Part shown: positions 26,401 through 36,299 of the stretch, one piece after another | Numbering within the stretch: the first letter of the stretch is position 1 | How the letters are laid out: each line of letters starts with the position of its first letter | Assembly: GCA_963942565.1 (NCBI GenBank) | Contig: OZ012685.1 | Span: 17,784,829-17,848,828 of the forward strand | From: Maea johnstoni | Lineage: Eukaryota; Annelida; Polychaeta; Spionida; Magelonidae | Direction: 5' to 3' | Length of the DNA: 64,000 bases | Position numbers and translations under genes: made by a program | Notes under the pieces: model-generated | What the model saw: the letters and a program-made list of their open reading frames with translations, nothing else | Told to the model about the DNA's origin: nothing | Database searches by the model: none

Positions 26401-29400
26401 TCAGAATCCAACCTACTAAAATCTTTCAAATGATTCTTTAAACACTTCTGTTCTGTATTGTTGCTTGCCTATCTTATGTAGGCTATCCCCGCTTGGGGAA
26501 TGATCTAAGGCAATGCCACTGCTCACTGTCTCTCACCACTACCTGGGTGCGAATCCTGGCTGAGGTTTGTGAAAAAAAAATTGTTTAGGTGGCGTTTTTT
26601 GCCGGTTACTCTGGTTTCCTATACCACTCACTACTGGCTAGGCAAGATTTAGCCTTGATATGGCTGAAGATGTGACGACAATCAAAATTCCAAAATCCTA
26701 TCTCGTGTATAACTTAACCTATTAATGTTTGAGATTCCTTTTAGAAATTGCCATCTGCATCTATAGTACTTCAGACAATAACTTTGAAATTCAATATGAT
26801 TTTGCAATAATAGTTTAAGGAGAAGTGTAGGTAATGTTATCATTAACATGTTTCCATGAAATATTCTTCTAACTTTGTCTTTGCCTGCAAGATTTCATGA
26901 AAAATGTAAGGCTGCTTATGGCCACTGTGAGCATTAATGGGTTAAGATGGTCATCAGTGACTGACATTTTTGCATGTATTTGTGACAATTTTCTCTATCA
27001 ATTCAGGTCCTCCTGGTACGATCAGCCCAAAGCGTATTTCACCTAAGAAAGTGGACGTGAGTCGAGCTGTGAGTGATAGAGTGTCACTCATCAACAAGTT
27101 TACTGGACCTCCTAAACAGGTACGGTAGTACAGTAGCGCAACAGGCATATATATAAGTCATTCTCTTCCATTTTGAAAAAAAAGCTATGAGAAAATATAT
27201 TTCTCTCAATTTTGAGCCATGCCTAGGTTTTTAGATAACATGTATGCTCAGGATATGTATGTATGTATGTATATGGGTGCATATGTATGTATGTGTGTGT
27301 ATCTATATTTGTATCTGTGTATGCATGTATGTGCATGTTTGTATCAAGGTATTCAACTGAATAGAAGGAGATTATTGATTTTGACCTGCTTTTATTAATG
27401 AATTTGAGAATTGTCAATTTAAAAGATGAAATGCCACCTTCCTTTATTTTCACCTGATACCAAACTCCTTTTTTCGGTAAGAAACCCCTAAGACATCTAA
27501 GCAAGCCCTGTGTCCACCCGTGGTATTCATACAGTATACACATATTTCCTTCCCTTGTTTGCAGAACAGCAATTTTTCCTGTTACCAAACTCTTTTCGGT
27601 AAGAAACCCCTCAAACAGAAGCCCTGTGTCCACCTGGTATTCTTGCAGTGTACATATATTTTTTCCTGTGTTTACAGAAGAGCAAGCGAAGGCCGGTGAC
27701 GCAGGAACTTCCCCGTGTTGGCCTAGAGGGCGACGTTAGCATTGTTCCCGGCCAGCACAAGGAAGTCCATGTGTATGCTGACCCTGAGGAGCAGATCACC
27801 ATCCACCACACCAGCAAACATGTGGCAAAGGTACGCATCTTCTTAGATGAAGAAAAGAATGGATATGTAGGGGGAGCCCAATTACTATATGCGCTATGGT
27901 GAAGGGCTGGACATGCCAGGGGTGTCTGATCTGGCATCAACGTGAGGTCACGAGGGAACAAGGACCGATCAGGGCTATCCTATCATTTACATTACAGAGA
28001 AACCTGACCGCCTGCATGCACAGAGCACTACTTATGGGCTATTTGTTGATGCTAGCCTGCTCAGGTTGACTGGCCGGTTTCATATCCACTTGTTTTTATT
28101 TCTATCTAAGGCATCTCTGCTCACAGTTAGTTACCATTAAGAGGTACCAGTACTGGTATTGGTATCATTTTAAAAAGTACCGAATCGTACCCTTTCATTC
28201 CTTGAAGGTACTCTTAACGAAATTAACCACTGTGAAGTTATCATTTATTAGGGATTTTCCTGGATCCTAAACATGATTATTTACAACATGATTATTTGTA
28301 TGGTTATAGTGCAATAAAATACTGTTAAGTGGATCATTAAGAAACTGTACCGCTTCATTGGTACCGATACTATACCATAACGTTTTGTTCTTATACATAT
28401 CCATCCATACTTACTGTTAACCCCATGAAAAGTCCTCTGGGTGTTATCATACTAGCATACATCAAAGCAACTAGTGTAAACCATGAATTTAGAATATATT
28501 TGAAGGTTTGTGGGATATATTTTGGCTATCATTTCTCTCCTTAATTGTTTGACCTTTATGGCACTTTTAGTTTAGGTGTGAATGGGTTAACACCAAATAA
28601 ATAAACTATTGCTGTATCACTAGACAAGTCATCTACAATTTTTGTTATTGGCTTTTTTATCCTGAATGTCTTGACATTAACAATTTTTAATATGTGACAC
28701 ATCTCTTATTATGCCACCCTAAGGCAACCTGAACCCACTAGCAACCTTTCAGTAGGTTTGGAATATATTAGTTTATTCTTGTTTCATTTTCAGAAGAAGA
28801 CAGTGACTGTGAGTCCTCCTGTTAAAGTAATTGCCGAAAAGTCATCGTACCAGGTATGTTATTCTGATCTTGAACACAGGGGTAACTACAACTGTCACAT
28901 TGTCACATTGGCTAGTGCCAGAGCCTCATAAAGGTGCGACAGGTCAAATTCAATTGCCACTGTTGAATTTTGCAAAGTCTTGGACAATCATGGCCGACTG
29001 AGCATTTTAGATACTTTCTGTCTGTATAAGGCATTTGAGGTACAGATTTCATTAAACATTTCAACTTCATCAAAAAGTATTGTCTATTTATTGATCCAGG
29101 CTATTATGAATATAAATGCTTGAATTTTGAACTAATTGTCAAATATCAGCCACTAAATGTGCTCCAGGACTCCCAAGATTTAGAATTTCGAAAACAGTGG
29201 AATATTTTGAAAGTGAATGCAACATTTCATTTTGTGACACAGTTTTCAAACTAATCCGTTTCAACCAGTCATTCCTCAATGATATCAATCTGGTGAAACC
29301 ATTTTATGAAAGATATTTGAGGTTAAAATGTTTTCCATAAAACAACATGCAACTTCTTAAAACTTGTTTCAAAGTCTAACTTAATAACCAAGTTTATATA

Positions 29401-32400
29401 AGTATAAATGCATCCAGTTTAAAGTTTATTGGATCATTGATCATAGGTGGGTCAGTCAACCATTCAGTTATAAAATTGATCAGCAGGCCACTGCTGACTC
29501 TGTCCTTTTAGTGTTTGATAATGGATGCAATTGTACTTGATTTTCCAGACCTTACAGCCAGATCCTATTTTACAGTTGAAGAGAATTGTAGGATTCGGAG
29601 GAAGCACAACAAAAGAGGTAGGAGCAATATATATAGGATAACATGTAATGTCACAACTGCAAAAACTTTTCTTTTTTAGGTTGGGTTTAGCAACCTTAAC
29701 CCTTCCAATGCTGAGGCCATTTTCGTTTGTTAGTTATTTCTGAGGATGTTTGCATAATTTTATACTGGCAAAATTAGCCACCAGCTAATAGAGTAGTGCC
29801 TGCTGAGCCATTTTTGATTATTTTTTACTAGACATAACTTTCTGCGGAGAAGCAGATGCTCATCTCTCTCCCAACTATTGACATGTTTTATTTGTTTAAT
29901 CCCATACCATAGAATTTGGAATTTTGATTTTCATCACTTTTTCTTCCATATATTGCTTGTAAGTCGTGACTAACCAGTTGTAAGTCACGACTTAGTCACA
30001 CTAATCATAGAAAGCATTGTGATGTAAAAGGCACATATGATCAAACATCTAAGAAGGCAATACATTGGATGTCTGGTTATTTAAAGTCCTGAGTAGGGCA
30101 AGATAAAAGTTGCTACAAAGCACTAATCCTATTGGGCCAGTGAATGTATGATTTGGTTATTTCTGAACCCAGCTTTGCTTAATCTTACACTGAATTTTCA
30201 AACTACTGCACTGCCATGCCAACATTTAACTTACTCAATACATGGAAAATTAACCATTTGCTTACATTGTATTCTGCTTTTTTAACAACCTTTTAGCTGT
30301 GATCCAGAAATTTAACACCTGATTGTTTGTCTTGTAGGCTGTGTGGGCTAGTAATGGTACAGTGATAGTCTACCCGTGTCATGCTGTGATTGTAGCCATG
30401 CAGGTCTCTAATGGATACCAACGGTTCTTCATTGGACACACTGATAAGGTAAGCTCTAATTGAGGTTTAGAACTTAGTAATGGGAGTCATAGATGACTAG
30501 TAATATTAGTTATCCTTGTTGTGAAATTGGTGTATGGCAAGAGGGCTGGATTCAGCCAGCCGATATCGCACTCGGCCTGATGGCTTTGTGCAGTATTGGC
30601 TGGCTGAACGCAGACATCTTGCCGTACACCAATTTCACAACAAGGATTACAAATATATCATCAGAGAGGAGCTGATGATAATAAATGATACAGTGTCTGT
30701 TCTGAGTTGTCATTTTTCATGTAACGTTTTATATGTAATATCTTCAGAGCATGTTGTGGGTAGGGAAGTGTTATAAAAAATGTTGATATATGTATTTTGT
30801 GGAAGTATCACAATAGCACTACTGTTGTTTATTTTATAGGTGTCATGCTTGAGTCTGAATAGCTGCAGTAACCTGCTGGCGTCGGGTCAGACAGGCTCTC
30901 AGAGCGTGGTGCGGGTGTGGAAGTATCATTATAGCAGTGTTGTTGTTTATTTTATAGGTGTCATGCTTGAGTCTGAATAGCTACAGTAACCTGCTGGCGT
31001 CAGGTCAGACAGGTTCTCAGAGCGTGGTGCGGGTGTGGAAGTATCATTATAGCAGTGTTGTTGTTTATTTTATAGGTGTCGTGCTTGAGTCTGAATAGCT
31101 GCAGTAACCTGCTGGCGTCGGGTCAGACAGGTTCTCAGAGCGTGGTGCGGGTGTGGAAGTATCATTATAGCAGTGTTGTTGTTTATTTTATAGGTGTCAT
31201 GCTTGAGTCTGAATAGCTACAGTAACCTGCTGGCGTCAGGTCAGACAGGCTCTCAGAGCGTGGTGCGGGTGTGGAAGTATCATTATAGCAGTGTTGTTGT
31301 TTATCTTATAGGTGTCGTGCTTGAGTCTGAATAGCTACAGTAACCTGCTGGCGTCAGGGCAGACAGGTTCTCAGAGCGTGGTGCGGGTGTGGAAGTATCA
31401 TTATAGCAGTGTTGTTGTTTATTTTATAGGTGTCGTGCTTGAGTCTGAATAGCTGCAGTAACCTGCTGGCGTCGGGTCAGACAGGTTCTCAGAGCGTGGT
31501 GCGGGTGTGGAAGTATCATTATAGCAGTGTTGTTGTTTATCTTATAGGTGTCATGCTTGAGTCTGAATAGCTACAGTAACCTGCTGGCGTCGAGTCAGAC
31601 AGGCTCTCAGAGCGTGGTGCGGGTGTGGAAGTATCATTATAGCAGTGTTGTTGTTTATCTTATAGGTGTCATGCTTGAGTCTGAATAGCTACAGTAACCT
31701 GCTGGCGTCAGGTCAGACAGGCTCTCAGAGCGTGGTGCGGGTGTGGAAGTATCATTATAGCAGTGTTGTTGTTTATTTTATAGGTGTCATGCTTGAGTCT
31801 GAATAGCTGCAGTAACCTGCTGGCGTCAGGTCAGACAGGTTCTCAGAGCGTGGTGCGGGTGTGGAAGTATCATTATAGCAGTGTTGTTGTTTATTTTATA
31901 GGTGTCATGCTTGAGTCTGAATAGCTGCAGTAACCTGCTGGCGTCAGGTCAGACAGGTTCTCAGAGCGTGGTGCGGGTGTGGAAGTATCATTATAGCAGT
32001 GTTGTTGTTTATCTTATAGGTGTCATGCTTGAGTCTGAATAGCTACAGTAACCTGCTGGCGTCGAGTCAGACAGGCTCTCAGAGCGTGGTGCGGGTGTGG
32101 AAGTATCATTATAGCAGTGTTGTTGTTTATCTTATAGGTGTCATGCTTGAGTCTGAATAGCTGCAGTAACCTGCTGGCGTCAGGTCAGACAGGCTCTCAG
32201 AGCGTGGTGCGGGTGTGGAAGTATCATTATAGCAGTGTTGTTGTTTATTTTATAGGTGTCATGCTTGAGTCTGAATAGCTGCAGTAACCTGCTGGCGTCA
32301 GGGCAGACAGGTTCTCAGAGCGTGGTGCGGGTGTGGAAGTATCATTATAGCAGTGTTGTTGTTTATCTTATAGGTGTCGTGCTTGAGTCTGAATAGCTGC

Positions 32401-34420
32401 AGTAACCTGCTGGCGTCAGGGCAGACAGGTTCTCAGAGCGTGGTGCGGGTGTGGAAGTATCATTATAGCAGTGTTGTTGTTTATTTTATAGGTGTCGTGC
32501 TTGAGTCTGAATAGCTACAGTAACCTGCTGGCGTCAGGTCAGACAGGTTCTCAGAGCGTGGTGCGGGTGTGGAAGTATCATTATAGCAGTGTTGTTGTTT
32601 ATCTTATAGGTGTCGTGCTTGAGTCTGAATAGCTACAGTAACCTGCTGGCGTCAGGTCAGACAGGCTCTCAGAGCGTGGTGCGGGTGTGGAAGTATCATT
32701 ATAGCAGTGTTGTTGTTTATCTTATAGGTGTCATGCTTGAGTCTGAATAGCTACAGTAACCTGCTGGCGTCAGGGCAGACAGGTTCTCAGAGCGTGGTGC
32801 GGGTGTGGAAGTATCATTATAGCAGTGTTGTTGTTTATTTTATAGGTGTCGTGCTTGAGTCTGAATAGCTACAGTAACCTGCTGGCGTCAGGTCAGACAG
32901 GCTCTCAGAGCGTGGTGCGGGTGTGGAAGTATCATTATAGCAGTGTTGTTGTTTATCTTATAGGTGTCGTGCTTGAGTCTGAATAGCTACAGTAACTTGC
33001 TGGCGTCAGGTCAGACAGGTTCTCAGAGCGTGGTGCGGGTGTGGAAGTATCATTATAGCAGTGTTGTTGTTTATCTTATAGGTGTCATGCTTGAGTCTGA
33101 ATAGCTACAGTAACTTGCTGGCGTCAGGTCAGACAGGTTCTCAGAGCGTGGTGCGGGTGTGGAGGTACCAGACTGGGGAGTGTGTTGCCATGTTCAAGGG
33201 GCACGTGCACTCGCTCAGCAACCTCAGTCTCTCTCACAGCGGAGGAGTACTCTGTGGTGTGGGCAAAGACAGCCATGGAAAGAACGTAAGTGATGGGTCT
33301 TCTAAGGCTCTTGCTTGTACAGGCAACTCTGCTTAATCCGGACTGATGTGGACGCTAAATTTCTGTCCGAATTAGGCAAAATCTGGATTATGCGTATAGG
33401 AATTATATGTACAGGAAGGGACTAGGACCTTCCAATCTGTCCGATTTAGAAGAAAATCCGGATTACACATGTCCGCATTAAGCAGTTTCACCTGTATACA
33501 CAAAGAGTCTGCCACTATCGGAGAAGGTGTTATATCATTGTGGTCTATAACAAGAGTATTTCAACATTTCGGGAATATACTTGTACCACATTTAGCCATC
33601 AAACAGGCCACATAGCAACTAAACAATTTGAAAATTGAACGAATGTGTTTCTCAATATAGCCCAGAATTACACATGTTTTCAAATGCCTTAAAGAACCAC
33701 AGACAACTATAGTTGGCATATGAGTTTGCAATAACCAAACTAATAATTTTAAAGAGTTCTTAATTTGTAGGTTGTAGTGTAGTCTATTTGAAACAAAAAG
33801 ACATATGTATTTGAAAATTGATTCAGATTTTTTTATATGAGTTTTGTGTCATTTTTCCCAAACTTTTATTCTGATGTAGTCCTATGTTAGATATGGGCCT
33901 TATGTCAGTATTATGATGTCATATCTCAGCCAATGAATTGCGAGCTGAACTCTTTGATGTAGCTGGTCTCATCATTACAGGCTCATGTTACTGGTTCTTG
34001 CTTCTAGTCACAGGAGAGCTTGCAGCGTGCAATATAACCACTTGCCCCATTGCAAGTTGCAAGTGAATTCGGCAAAAAACGGCAAATGGGCAAGCAGAAC
34101 AAGACCCTAACTTGCCCCGCTCAGCAATTAATGCTTTAGGTAGAGTGTAACTCGCCCTTGTTATAACAGAATAAACTTTAGTAAAGTAAACTTTAGGGGC
34201 AGCTTGCCCCACTCTGCAAAAAATGTTTTAGATCCTATGTTGCACCCTGGCTTGCATGGCTTAGTTTTGACATCTCTCATGCCTGTTATATTTATCACTA
34301 GATGGTGGTGATCTGGAACACCTCCCTGGTATGCAAGGGAGGGAAGGTGTCTGTCATGGCTAAGGCACACACAGACGTGGACATTGTCAGAATGAGGATT
34401 GCAGCGTTTGACGACACCAG
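20395..34420 (+). CDS. WDR90: WDR90 (POC16 family), N-terminal 13 coding exons
   Basis: Thirteen exons splice in one continuous frame: 20395-20404, 22599-22690, 23259-23571, 24269-24439, 25012-25135, 26110-26186, 27007-27119, 27678-27830, 28794-28853, 29549-29617, 30338-30448, 33082-33285 and 34302-34420. They give about 539 residues. Residues ~5-196 form the CFA20/DUF667 domain (WQHPYVNVFKHF, YIQLPKTSSQSLGLTGRYLY, NLFKEFKSTSTWLQFPF), a linker follows, and WD40 repeats start near residue 375 (VGFGGSTTKE…YPCHAV…FIGHTDKVSCLSL). Human WDR90 has the same order and is about 1,750 residues, so roughly the last two thirds are absent. WDR90 is known as a centriole-wall/microtubule protein of the POC16 group. 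Exon 13 ends at a good donor after two bases of a codon, and no following exon is visible up to 64,000. Confidence 0.93.
21005..21345. repeat. Interspersed repeat, copy 1
   Basis: It shares with 49660-49865 the blocks 'gggcactgtgcatgcatcatcaaat', 'cccatctccttggcaac', 'cgcgtaacccgaggcgca' and 'ctaggtgctagcatgc…gtgcctatgg', in the same order. The family is unknown and no coding capacity was seen. Confidence 0.65.
21538..22013. mobile_element. TIR element with (G)TGCACACCG ends
   Basis: The left end 'aaaaTGCACACCGTTAAG' and the right end 'CCGGTTTCCGGTGTGCAGCCCT' are inverted relative to each other. The interior has 'gatacggtttcttaacggtttttt' and 'aaccggtttattttgggacggttat' arrays. It probably belongs to a hAT-like MITE family by its GGGCTGCACACCG terminus. 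A weak relative built of 'ggtaccgatac' phrases lies near 28136-28390. Confidence 0.55.
22599..22690 (+). CDS. WDR90: WDR90 coding exon 2
   Basis: A 92-nt exon between TTGCAG and GTGAGT. It codes for WQHPYVNVFKHF…EWKKSTKEG, the first strand of the CFA20 domain. Confidence 0.92.
23259..23571 (+). CDS. WDR90: WDR90 coding exon 3 (CFA20 core)
   Basis: A 313-nt exon between TTTCAG and GTCAGT. It codes for the most conserved part of the CFA20/DUF667 domain, including QSLGLTGRYLY and FSNLFKEFKSTSTWLQFPF. It is markedly GC-richer than its surroundings. The donor sits next to a hAT-like insertion whose target-site duplication includes the donor. Confidence 0.95.
23556..23730. repeat. Two-copy duplication of the exon 3 / intron 3 border
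   Basis: The exon end, donor and first bases of the inserted element ('tagtattggatctagagGTCAGTTCAGG') recur 145 bp downstream at about 23701-23727. Because the second copy includes the element's first bases, the duplication came after the transposon insertion. Confidence 0.85.
23579..24027. mobile_element. hAT-like MITE inserted at the WDR90 exon 3 donor
   Basis: The ends CAGGGACCTAGCCAGGAC and GTCCTGGCTAAGCCCCTT are inverted repeats. The 8-bp GGTCAGTT occurs at 23571-23578 and 24028-24035 as a perfect target-site duplication. The left copy contains the last exon base and the exon 3 donor. Same family as 34488, 53888 and 57972. Confidence 0.85.
24269..24439 (+). CDS. WDR90: WDR90 coding exon 4
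   Basis: A 171-nt exon between TTTCAG and GTAAGT. It codes for IGPAPMSTKWTLLCLDF…YLNRKYSYTKSVRLCANLLV…, the C-terminal half of the CFA20 domain, and the phase matches both sides. Confidence 0.94.
24625..24815 (-). mobile_element. tRNA-derived SINE fragment in intron 4
   Basis: The minus strand carries the SINE body blocks ('tgagacagttgccagta', 'gactaaatcatgattagccagttgtaagtgg' read on plus). It lacks a recognisable tRNA head. Confidence 0.55.
25012..25135 (+). CDS. WDR90: WDR90 coding exon 5
   Basis: A 124-nt exon between TTTCAG and GTAAGT. It codes for LSVDQVKKSGLSLHGLCPLP…ELSFPLKKGDNWHDHYDYI. This matches the 'MPREMAFPVPKGESWHDRYIHVRF' region of human WDR90 at the end of the CFA20 part. 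Confidence 0.93.
26110..26186 (+). CDS. WDR90: WDR90 coding exon 6
   Basis: A 77-nt exon between TTTTAG and GTAAGA. It starts K/FPSDANKKPFDSIQF and enters the low-conservation linker. Confidence 0.88.
26478..26705 (+). mobile_element. tRNA-derived SINE in WDR90 intron 6
   Basis: The tRNA-like head ('cttggggaatgatctaaggcaatgcc…GGTGCGAATCCTGG') has a degenerate A box and a clear B box. The shared body follows ('gccggttactctggtttccta', 'actggctaggcaagatttagccttgatatgg'). Confidence 0.75.
27007..27119 (+). CDS. WDR90: WDR90 coding exon 7
   Basis: A 113-nt exon between TTCAG and GTACGG, coding for GPPGTISPKRISPKKVDV…FTGPPKQ. It is linker sequence rich in Pro, Lys and Ser. Confidence 0.88.
27478..27677. 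repeat. Two-copy duplication of the exon 8 acceptor region
   Basis: 'cggtaagaaacccct…agccctgtgtccacc…ggtattc…cagt(a/g)taca' followed by a T-rich tract and GCAG/ACAG occurs twice. The first copy ends at 27564 with TTTGCAG|AACAGC, a decoy acceptor. The second ends at 27677 with TTTACAG|AAGAGC, the functional one. Confidence 0.8.
27678..27830 (+). CDS. WDR90: WDR90 coding exon 8
   Basis: A 153-nt, phase-0 exon between TTTACAG and GTACGC. It codes for KSKRRPVTQELPRVGLEG…IHHTSKHVAK, which is linker sequence. Confidence 0.85.
28794..28853 (+). CDS. WDR90: WDR90 coding exon 9
   Basis: A 60-nt, phase-0 exon between TTTTCAG and GTATGT, coding for KKTVTVSPPVKVIAEKSSYQ. Confidence 0.8.
29549..29617 (+). 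CDS. WDR90: WDR90 coding exon 10
   Basis: A 69-nt, phase-0 exon between TTCCAG and GTAGGA. It codes for TLQPDPILQLKRIVGFGG…, matching human LRLKGVIGFGG at the entry to the first WD40 propeller. Confidence 0.9.
29885..29990 (-). mobile_element. SINE tail fragment in intron 10
   Basis: The 'tttggaattttgatttt…gactaaccagttgtaagt' blocks match the 3' body of the SINE copies. It is a fragment only, just downstream of a partial TTAACCC-ended MITE (29696-29785). Confidence 0.45.
30338..30448 (+). CDS. WDR90: WDR90 coding exon 11 (first WD40 unit)
   Basis: A 111-nt, phase-0 exon between TTGTAG and GTAAGC. It codes for AVWASNGTVIVYPCHAVIVAM…RFFIGHTDK, closely parallel to human ALWTPDGAAVVYPCHAVIV…RFFLGHTDK. 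Confidence 0.94.
30512..30647. mobile_element. Foldback element in WDR90 intron 11
   Basis: The outer arms begin ATCCTTGTTGTGAAATTGG and continue for about 31 bp with one mismatch between arms. The inner 'ggctggattcagccagcc' also pairs with its counterpart, so nearly the whole 136 bp folds on itself around a loop of about 25 bases. No coding role: the two plus-strand open frames over it are by-products. Confidence 0.75.
30840..33081 (+). repeat. 118-bp 'mirage' minisatellite, 19 units, copying the exon 12 acceptor
   Basis: Nineteen units of exactly 118 bp (2,242 bp in total, no indels) precede the true exon 12. Each unit holds 'ttgttgtttat(t/c)ttatag' (an intron end with AG) followed by the first ~83 nt of exon 12, up to GTGCGGGTGTGGAAGTAT, and then returns to intron. 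Units differ at only a few bases (tgcag/tacag, gtcggg/gtcagg/gtcgag, tttta/tctta). The unit length is not a multiple of 3, and reading on from one unit into the next meets TAG early in the next unit. The copies are therefore decoy acceptors, not extra WD40 exons. Confidence 0.95.
33082..33285 (+). CDS. WDR90: WDR90 coding exon 12 (WD40 repeats)
   Basis: A 204-nt, phase-0 exon and the only copy that extends past GTGTGG into AGGTACCAGACTGGGGAG. It ends before GTAAGT. It codes for VSCLSLNSYSNLLASGQTG…VVRVWRYQTGECVAMFKGH…SLSHSGGVLCGVGKDSHGKN, matching human WDR90 throughout (…RLWDFQTGRCLCLF…LLCGVGKDHHGR). Confidence 0.95.
33320..33494. mobile_element. TA-flanked MITE (pogo/Tigger-like ends) in intron 12
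   Basis: The ends CAGGCAACTCTGCTTAATCC and GCATTAAGCAGTTTCACCTG are imperfect inverted repeats flanked by TA on both sides. Internal 'gtccgaattaggcaaaatctgg' and 'gtccgatttagaagaaaatccgg' repeat the theme. 175 bp, non-autonomous. Confidence 0.75.
34025..34249. mobile_element. hAT-like MITE in intron 12 close to exon 13
   Basis: GCTTGCA lies at both flanks (34018-34024 and 34250-34256), and the ends GCGTGCAATATAA / TATGTTGCACCCTG are imperfect inverted repeats. The interior is rich in 'ttgcccc'. It ends about 50 bp before the exon 13 acceptor. Confidence 0.65.
34302..34420 (+). CDS. WDR90: WDR90 coding exon 13
   Basis: A 119-nt exon between TCACTAG and GTACGA. It codes for MVVIWNTSLVCKGGKVSVMAKAHTDVDI…FDDT, matching human MVVAWGTGQV…VVLAKAHTDFDV…FDET. 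It leaves two bases of a codon (AG) for an exon that is not visible in this window. Confidence 0.93.
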
Positions 34421-34487
34421 GTACGAAAATGATTTATTACTAGCACAAACCTTCAAGAGGAGCCGCTGCTCCCACTGATCATGTGAC

Positions 34488-34808
34488 CATAGTCTTAGCC
34501 AGTAGGGCGTCTGGGTGTCATTTGTACACCCAAACCCTCAAAAATCAAACATAAGGACACCCAATTTTATTTGAGAGGTATTTCTAAAAAAATAATATCA
34601 AGCATGTCATTGATTTTTTTTTCACCCCCAATATAATTCCCAGAACATTGCTCAAGGATAGCATGCATTACTAGTATTTCAATAAGTAAATACCTGTTTA
34701 TGTTTGTAATCTGAGTATATGGATGTCTTCCTTGAAAAATGGGATGCCCAGAAATGTTACAATAGCCAATTTTGGGCACCCAGTTTCTAAATCCTAGCTA
34801 AGACCCTG
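34488..34808. mobile_element. hAT-like MITE with perfect 8-bp target-site duplication
   Basis: CATGTGAC occurs at 34480-34487 and 34809-34816. The ends CATAGTCTTAGCCAGTAGGG and CCTAGCTAAGACCCTG are imperfect inverted repeats. 321 bp without coding capacity. The 8-bp duplication is the hAT signature and anchors assignment of the CAGGGTCTTAGCCA family. Confidence 0.85.
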
Positions 34809-35086
34809 CATGTGACCATATCACATAGATAGAACCAGAGAGCAGAGTCCAACGCTGACATCGAAGGAAATAATGTTTAAAAAATGATATTTTTTTCAAT
34901 TTGTGAATGCTTTGAATTCACTAAGCTACAATGTTCTTATATCAGTCTGCTTGAAATATGAATTATGAATTATGCATCTGTAAATATAGTAAACAGCTTA
35001 TATTTTATAATTATTTGCTTGAAATACACATTTTTAGGAGTTCCAATCCAAAATATTTCGGTGTCCCTGTGAGTGATTTTCAAATA

Positions 35087-35290
35087 CTGTAGAATAGGAA
35101 ATTAATACAAGTGGTTTATTATGCCGAACTTTTCGGAATGGGGTCAGTTTGGTATAATGAAAGGAGGATGTATTATTCCTGTCATTAGAATATCAACCTT
35201 CAACATTGGCCCTTCAGAATAAAAAATTGGGGAAATCCAAAATAAAAAATTCGGTTAATTTCCACCTCGTATAAATTTCCTATTCTACAG
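35087..35290. mobile_element. TA-flanked MITE (Tc1/mariner-like)
   Basis: The ends CTGTAGAATAGGAAATTAAT and TAAATTTCCTATTCTACAG are inverted repeats of about 20 bp with TA on both sides. 204 bp, no gene. Confidence 0.75.
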
Positions 35291-36299
35291 TAATTTTGTG
35301 TCCAAGTGAAGCTCCGAAATCGTAAGGGCTAGTGCCCTGCTCCTATGGCCATGGATACATTCATTCAGTGTAACCATTTTGACACTGATAACTTAATTCA
35401 ATCGCACAATGCCTGTTAATGGAGGAGTGGTTTCTTTTGACTTGTTTTGATTCGTTTGTGTGTGTTAAGTTGGCCTTCCTGTCAGCAGGAGTATGGAGCA
35501 TTTAGCATATTGTTACAGTAGCTAATTGGGCAATATCTTGAATTAGATATACATAAAGCAATCTGCCTCCTATTCTATTTTGTTTCAGTAGATAGTCAGT
35601 ATGTGTGTAAGTCTTAGATGGAAACATGCCCCTGTTGTCTAAGGAGTGAAGCTCCTTTTCCTTTTTTCTTTCAGTCAATGTAAGTGTAAGTCTGAATTAG
35701 AGACATGCCTGTGTTTTCTAAGGAGTCTGGCTCCTTTTCCATCTCTCTCTCTCCCTCCCTCCCTCTTTTGCATTTTTCTTTCAGTATATTGCAAGCATAA
35801 GTGTAAATCTTAGATTAAAACATGCCTCTTTTGTCTAAGGAATCCATCTGATTGCCGCTAAGTGGCCATTATAAATTGCTGTGTTTCAGGACCATGCAAC
35901 TGCACCCCAGGACCTTTATGCTGGAAACCTCTGTAATTTCTTTTCAGGAGAGCGTTTCATATTGCATCTTAGAATGAGTGCAGAACTATTTGAATGATCT
36001 TTTTTGGATAAAGAACTAGAATGCTAATCTTATTTCAGAGGAGACAAATGGCTTATCAAAATATAGGACAATAAATTGTGTGATGAAAAAGAGTGAAAAC
36101 ATTCAGATTTTGTGTTTGATATGAATACACATGGATCTTACTTTTGAGTTGCCCCATTGCAATATTTTCCAATTACAATTTCTAAAAAAAGTTACTGTAG
36201 ACAGTTTTTACCTTAAAATAGGTTTAATCTGAAAGCTTAATTTTGGACATTGGATAAAGACTGTGTGATTAGGTCAATCTCTTTGTGGAATAGGTGTTT
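35291..36299. other. No exon seen; local tandem repeat
   Basis: 35587-35850 holds three imperfect copies of a block with 'agtcttaga…aacatgcc…ttgtctaagga' and 'ctccttttcc…ttctttcag'. Some AG-ended pyrimidine tracts look like acceptors, but what follows is not WDR90-like. Confidence 0.45.

Noticed and set aside
30493-30776. Two overlapping plus-strand frames near 30.5 kb
   Set aside because: They run across the foldback element and have no homology or splice support.
30840-33081. Tandem duplication of WD40 exons giving extra propeller blades
   Set aside because: Units lack the second half of the exon and any donor, and their 118-bp length shifts the frame into a stop.
30840-33081. CRISPR-like or satellite array
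   Set aside because: No repeat/spacer structure, eukaryotic context, and each unit is a copy of a WDR90 intron/exon border.
35640-35700. Candidate WDR90 exon 14 after 'ttctttcag'
   Set aside because: The following sequence belongs to a three-copy local repeat and does not code for the expected WD40 sequence after FDDTR.
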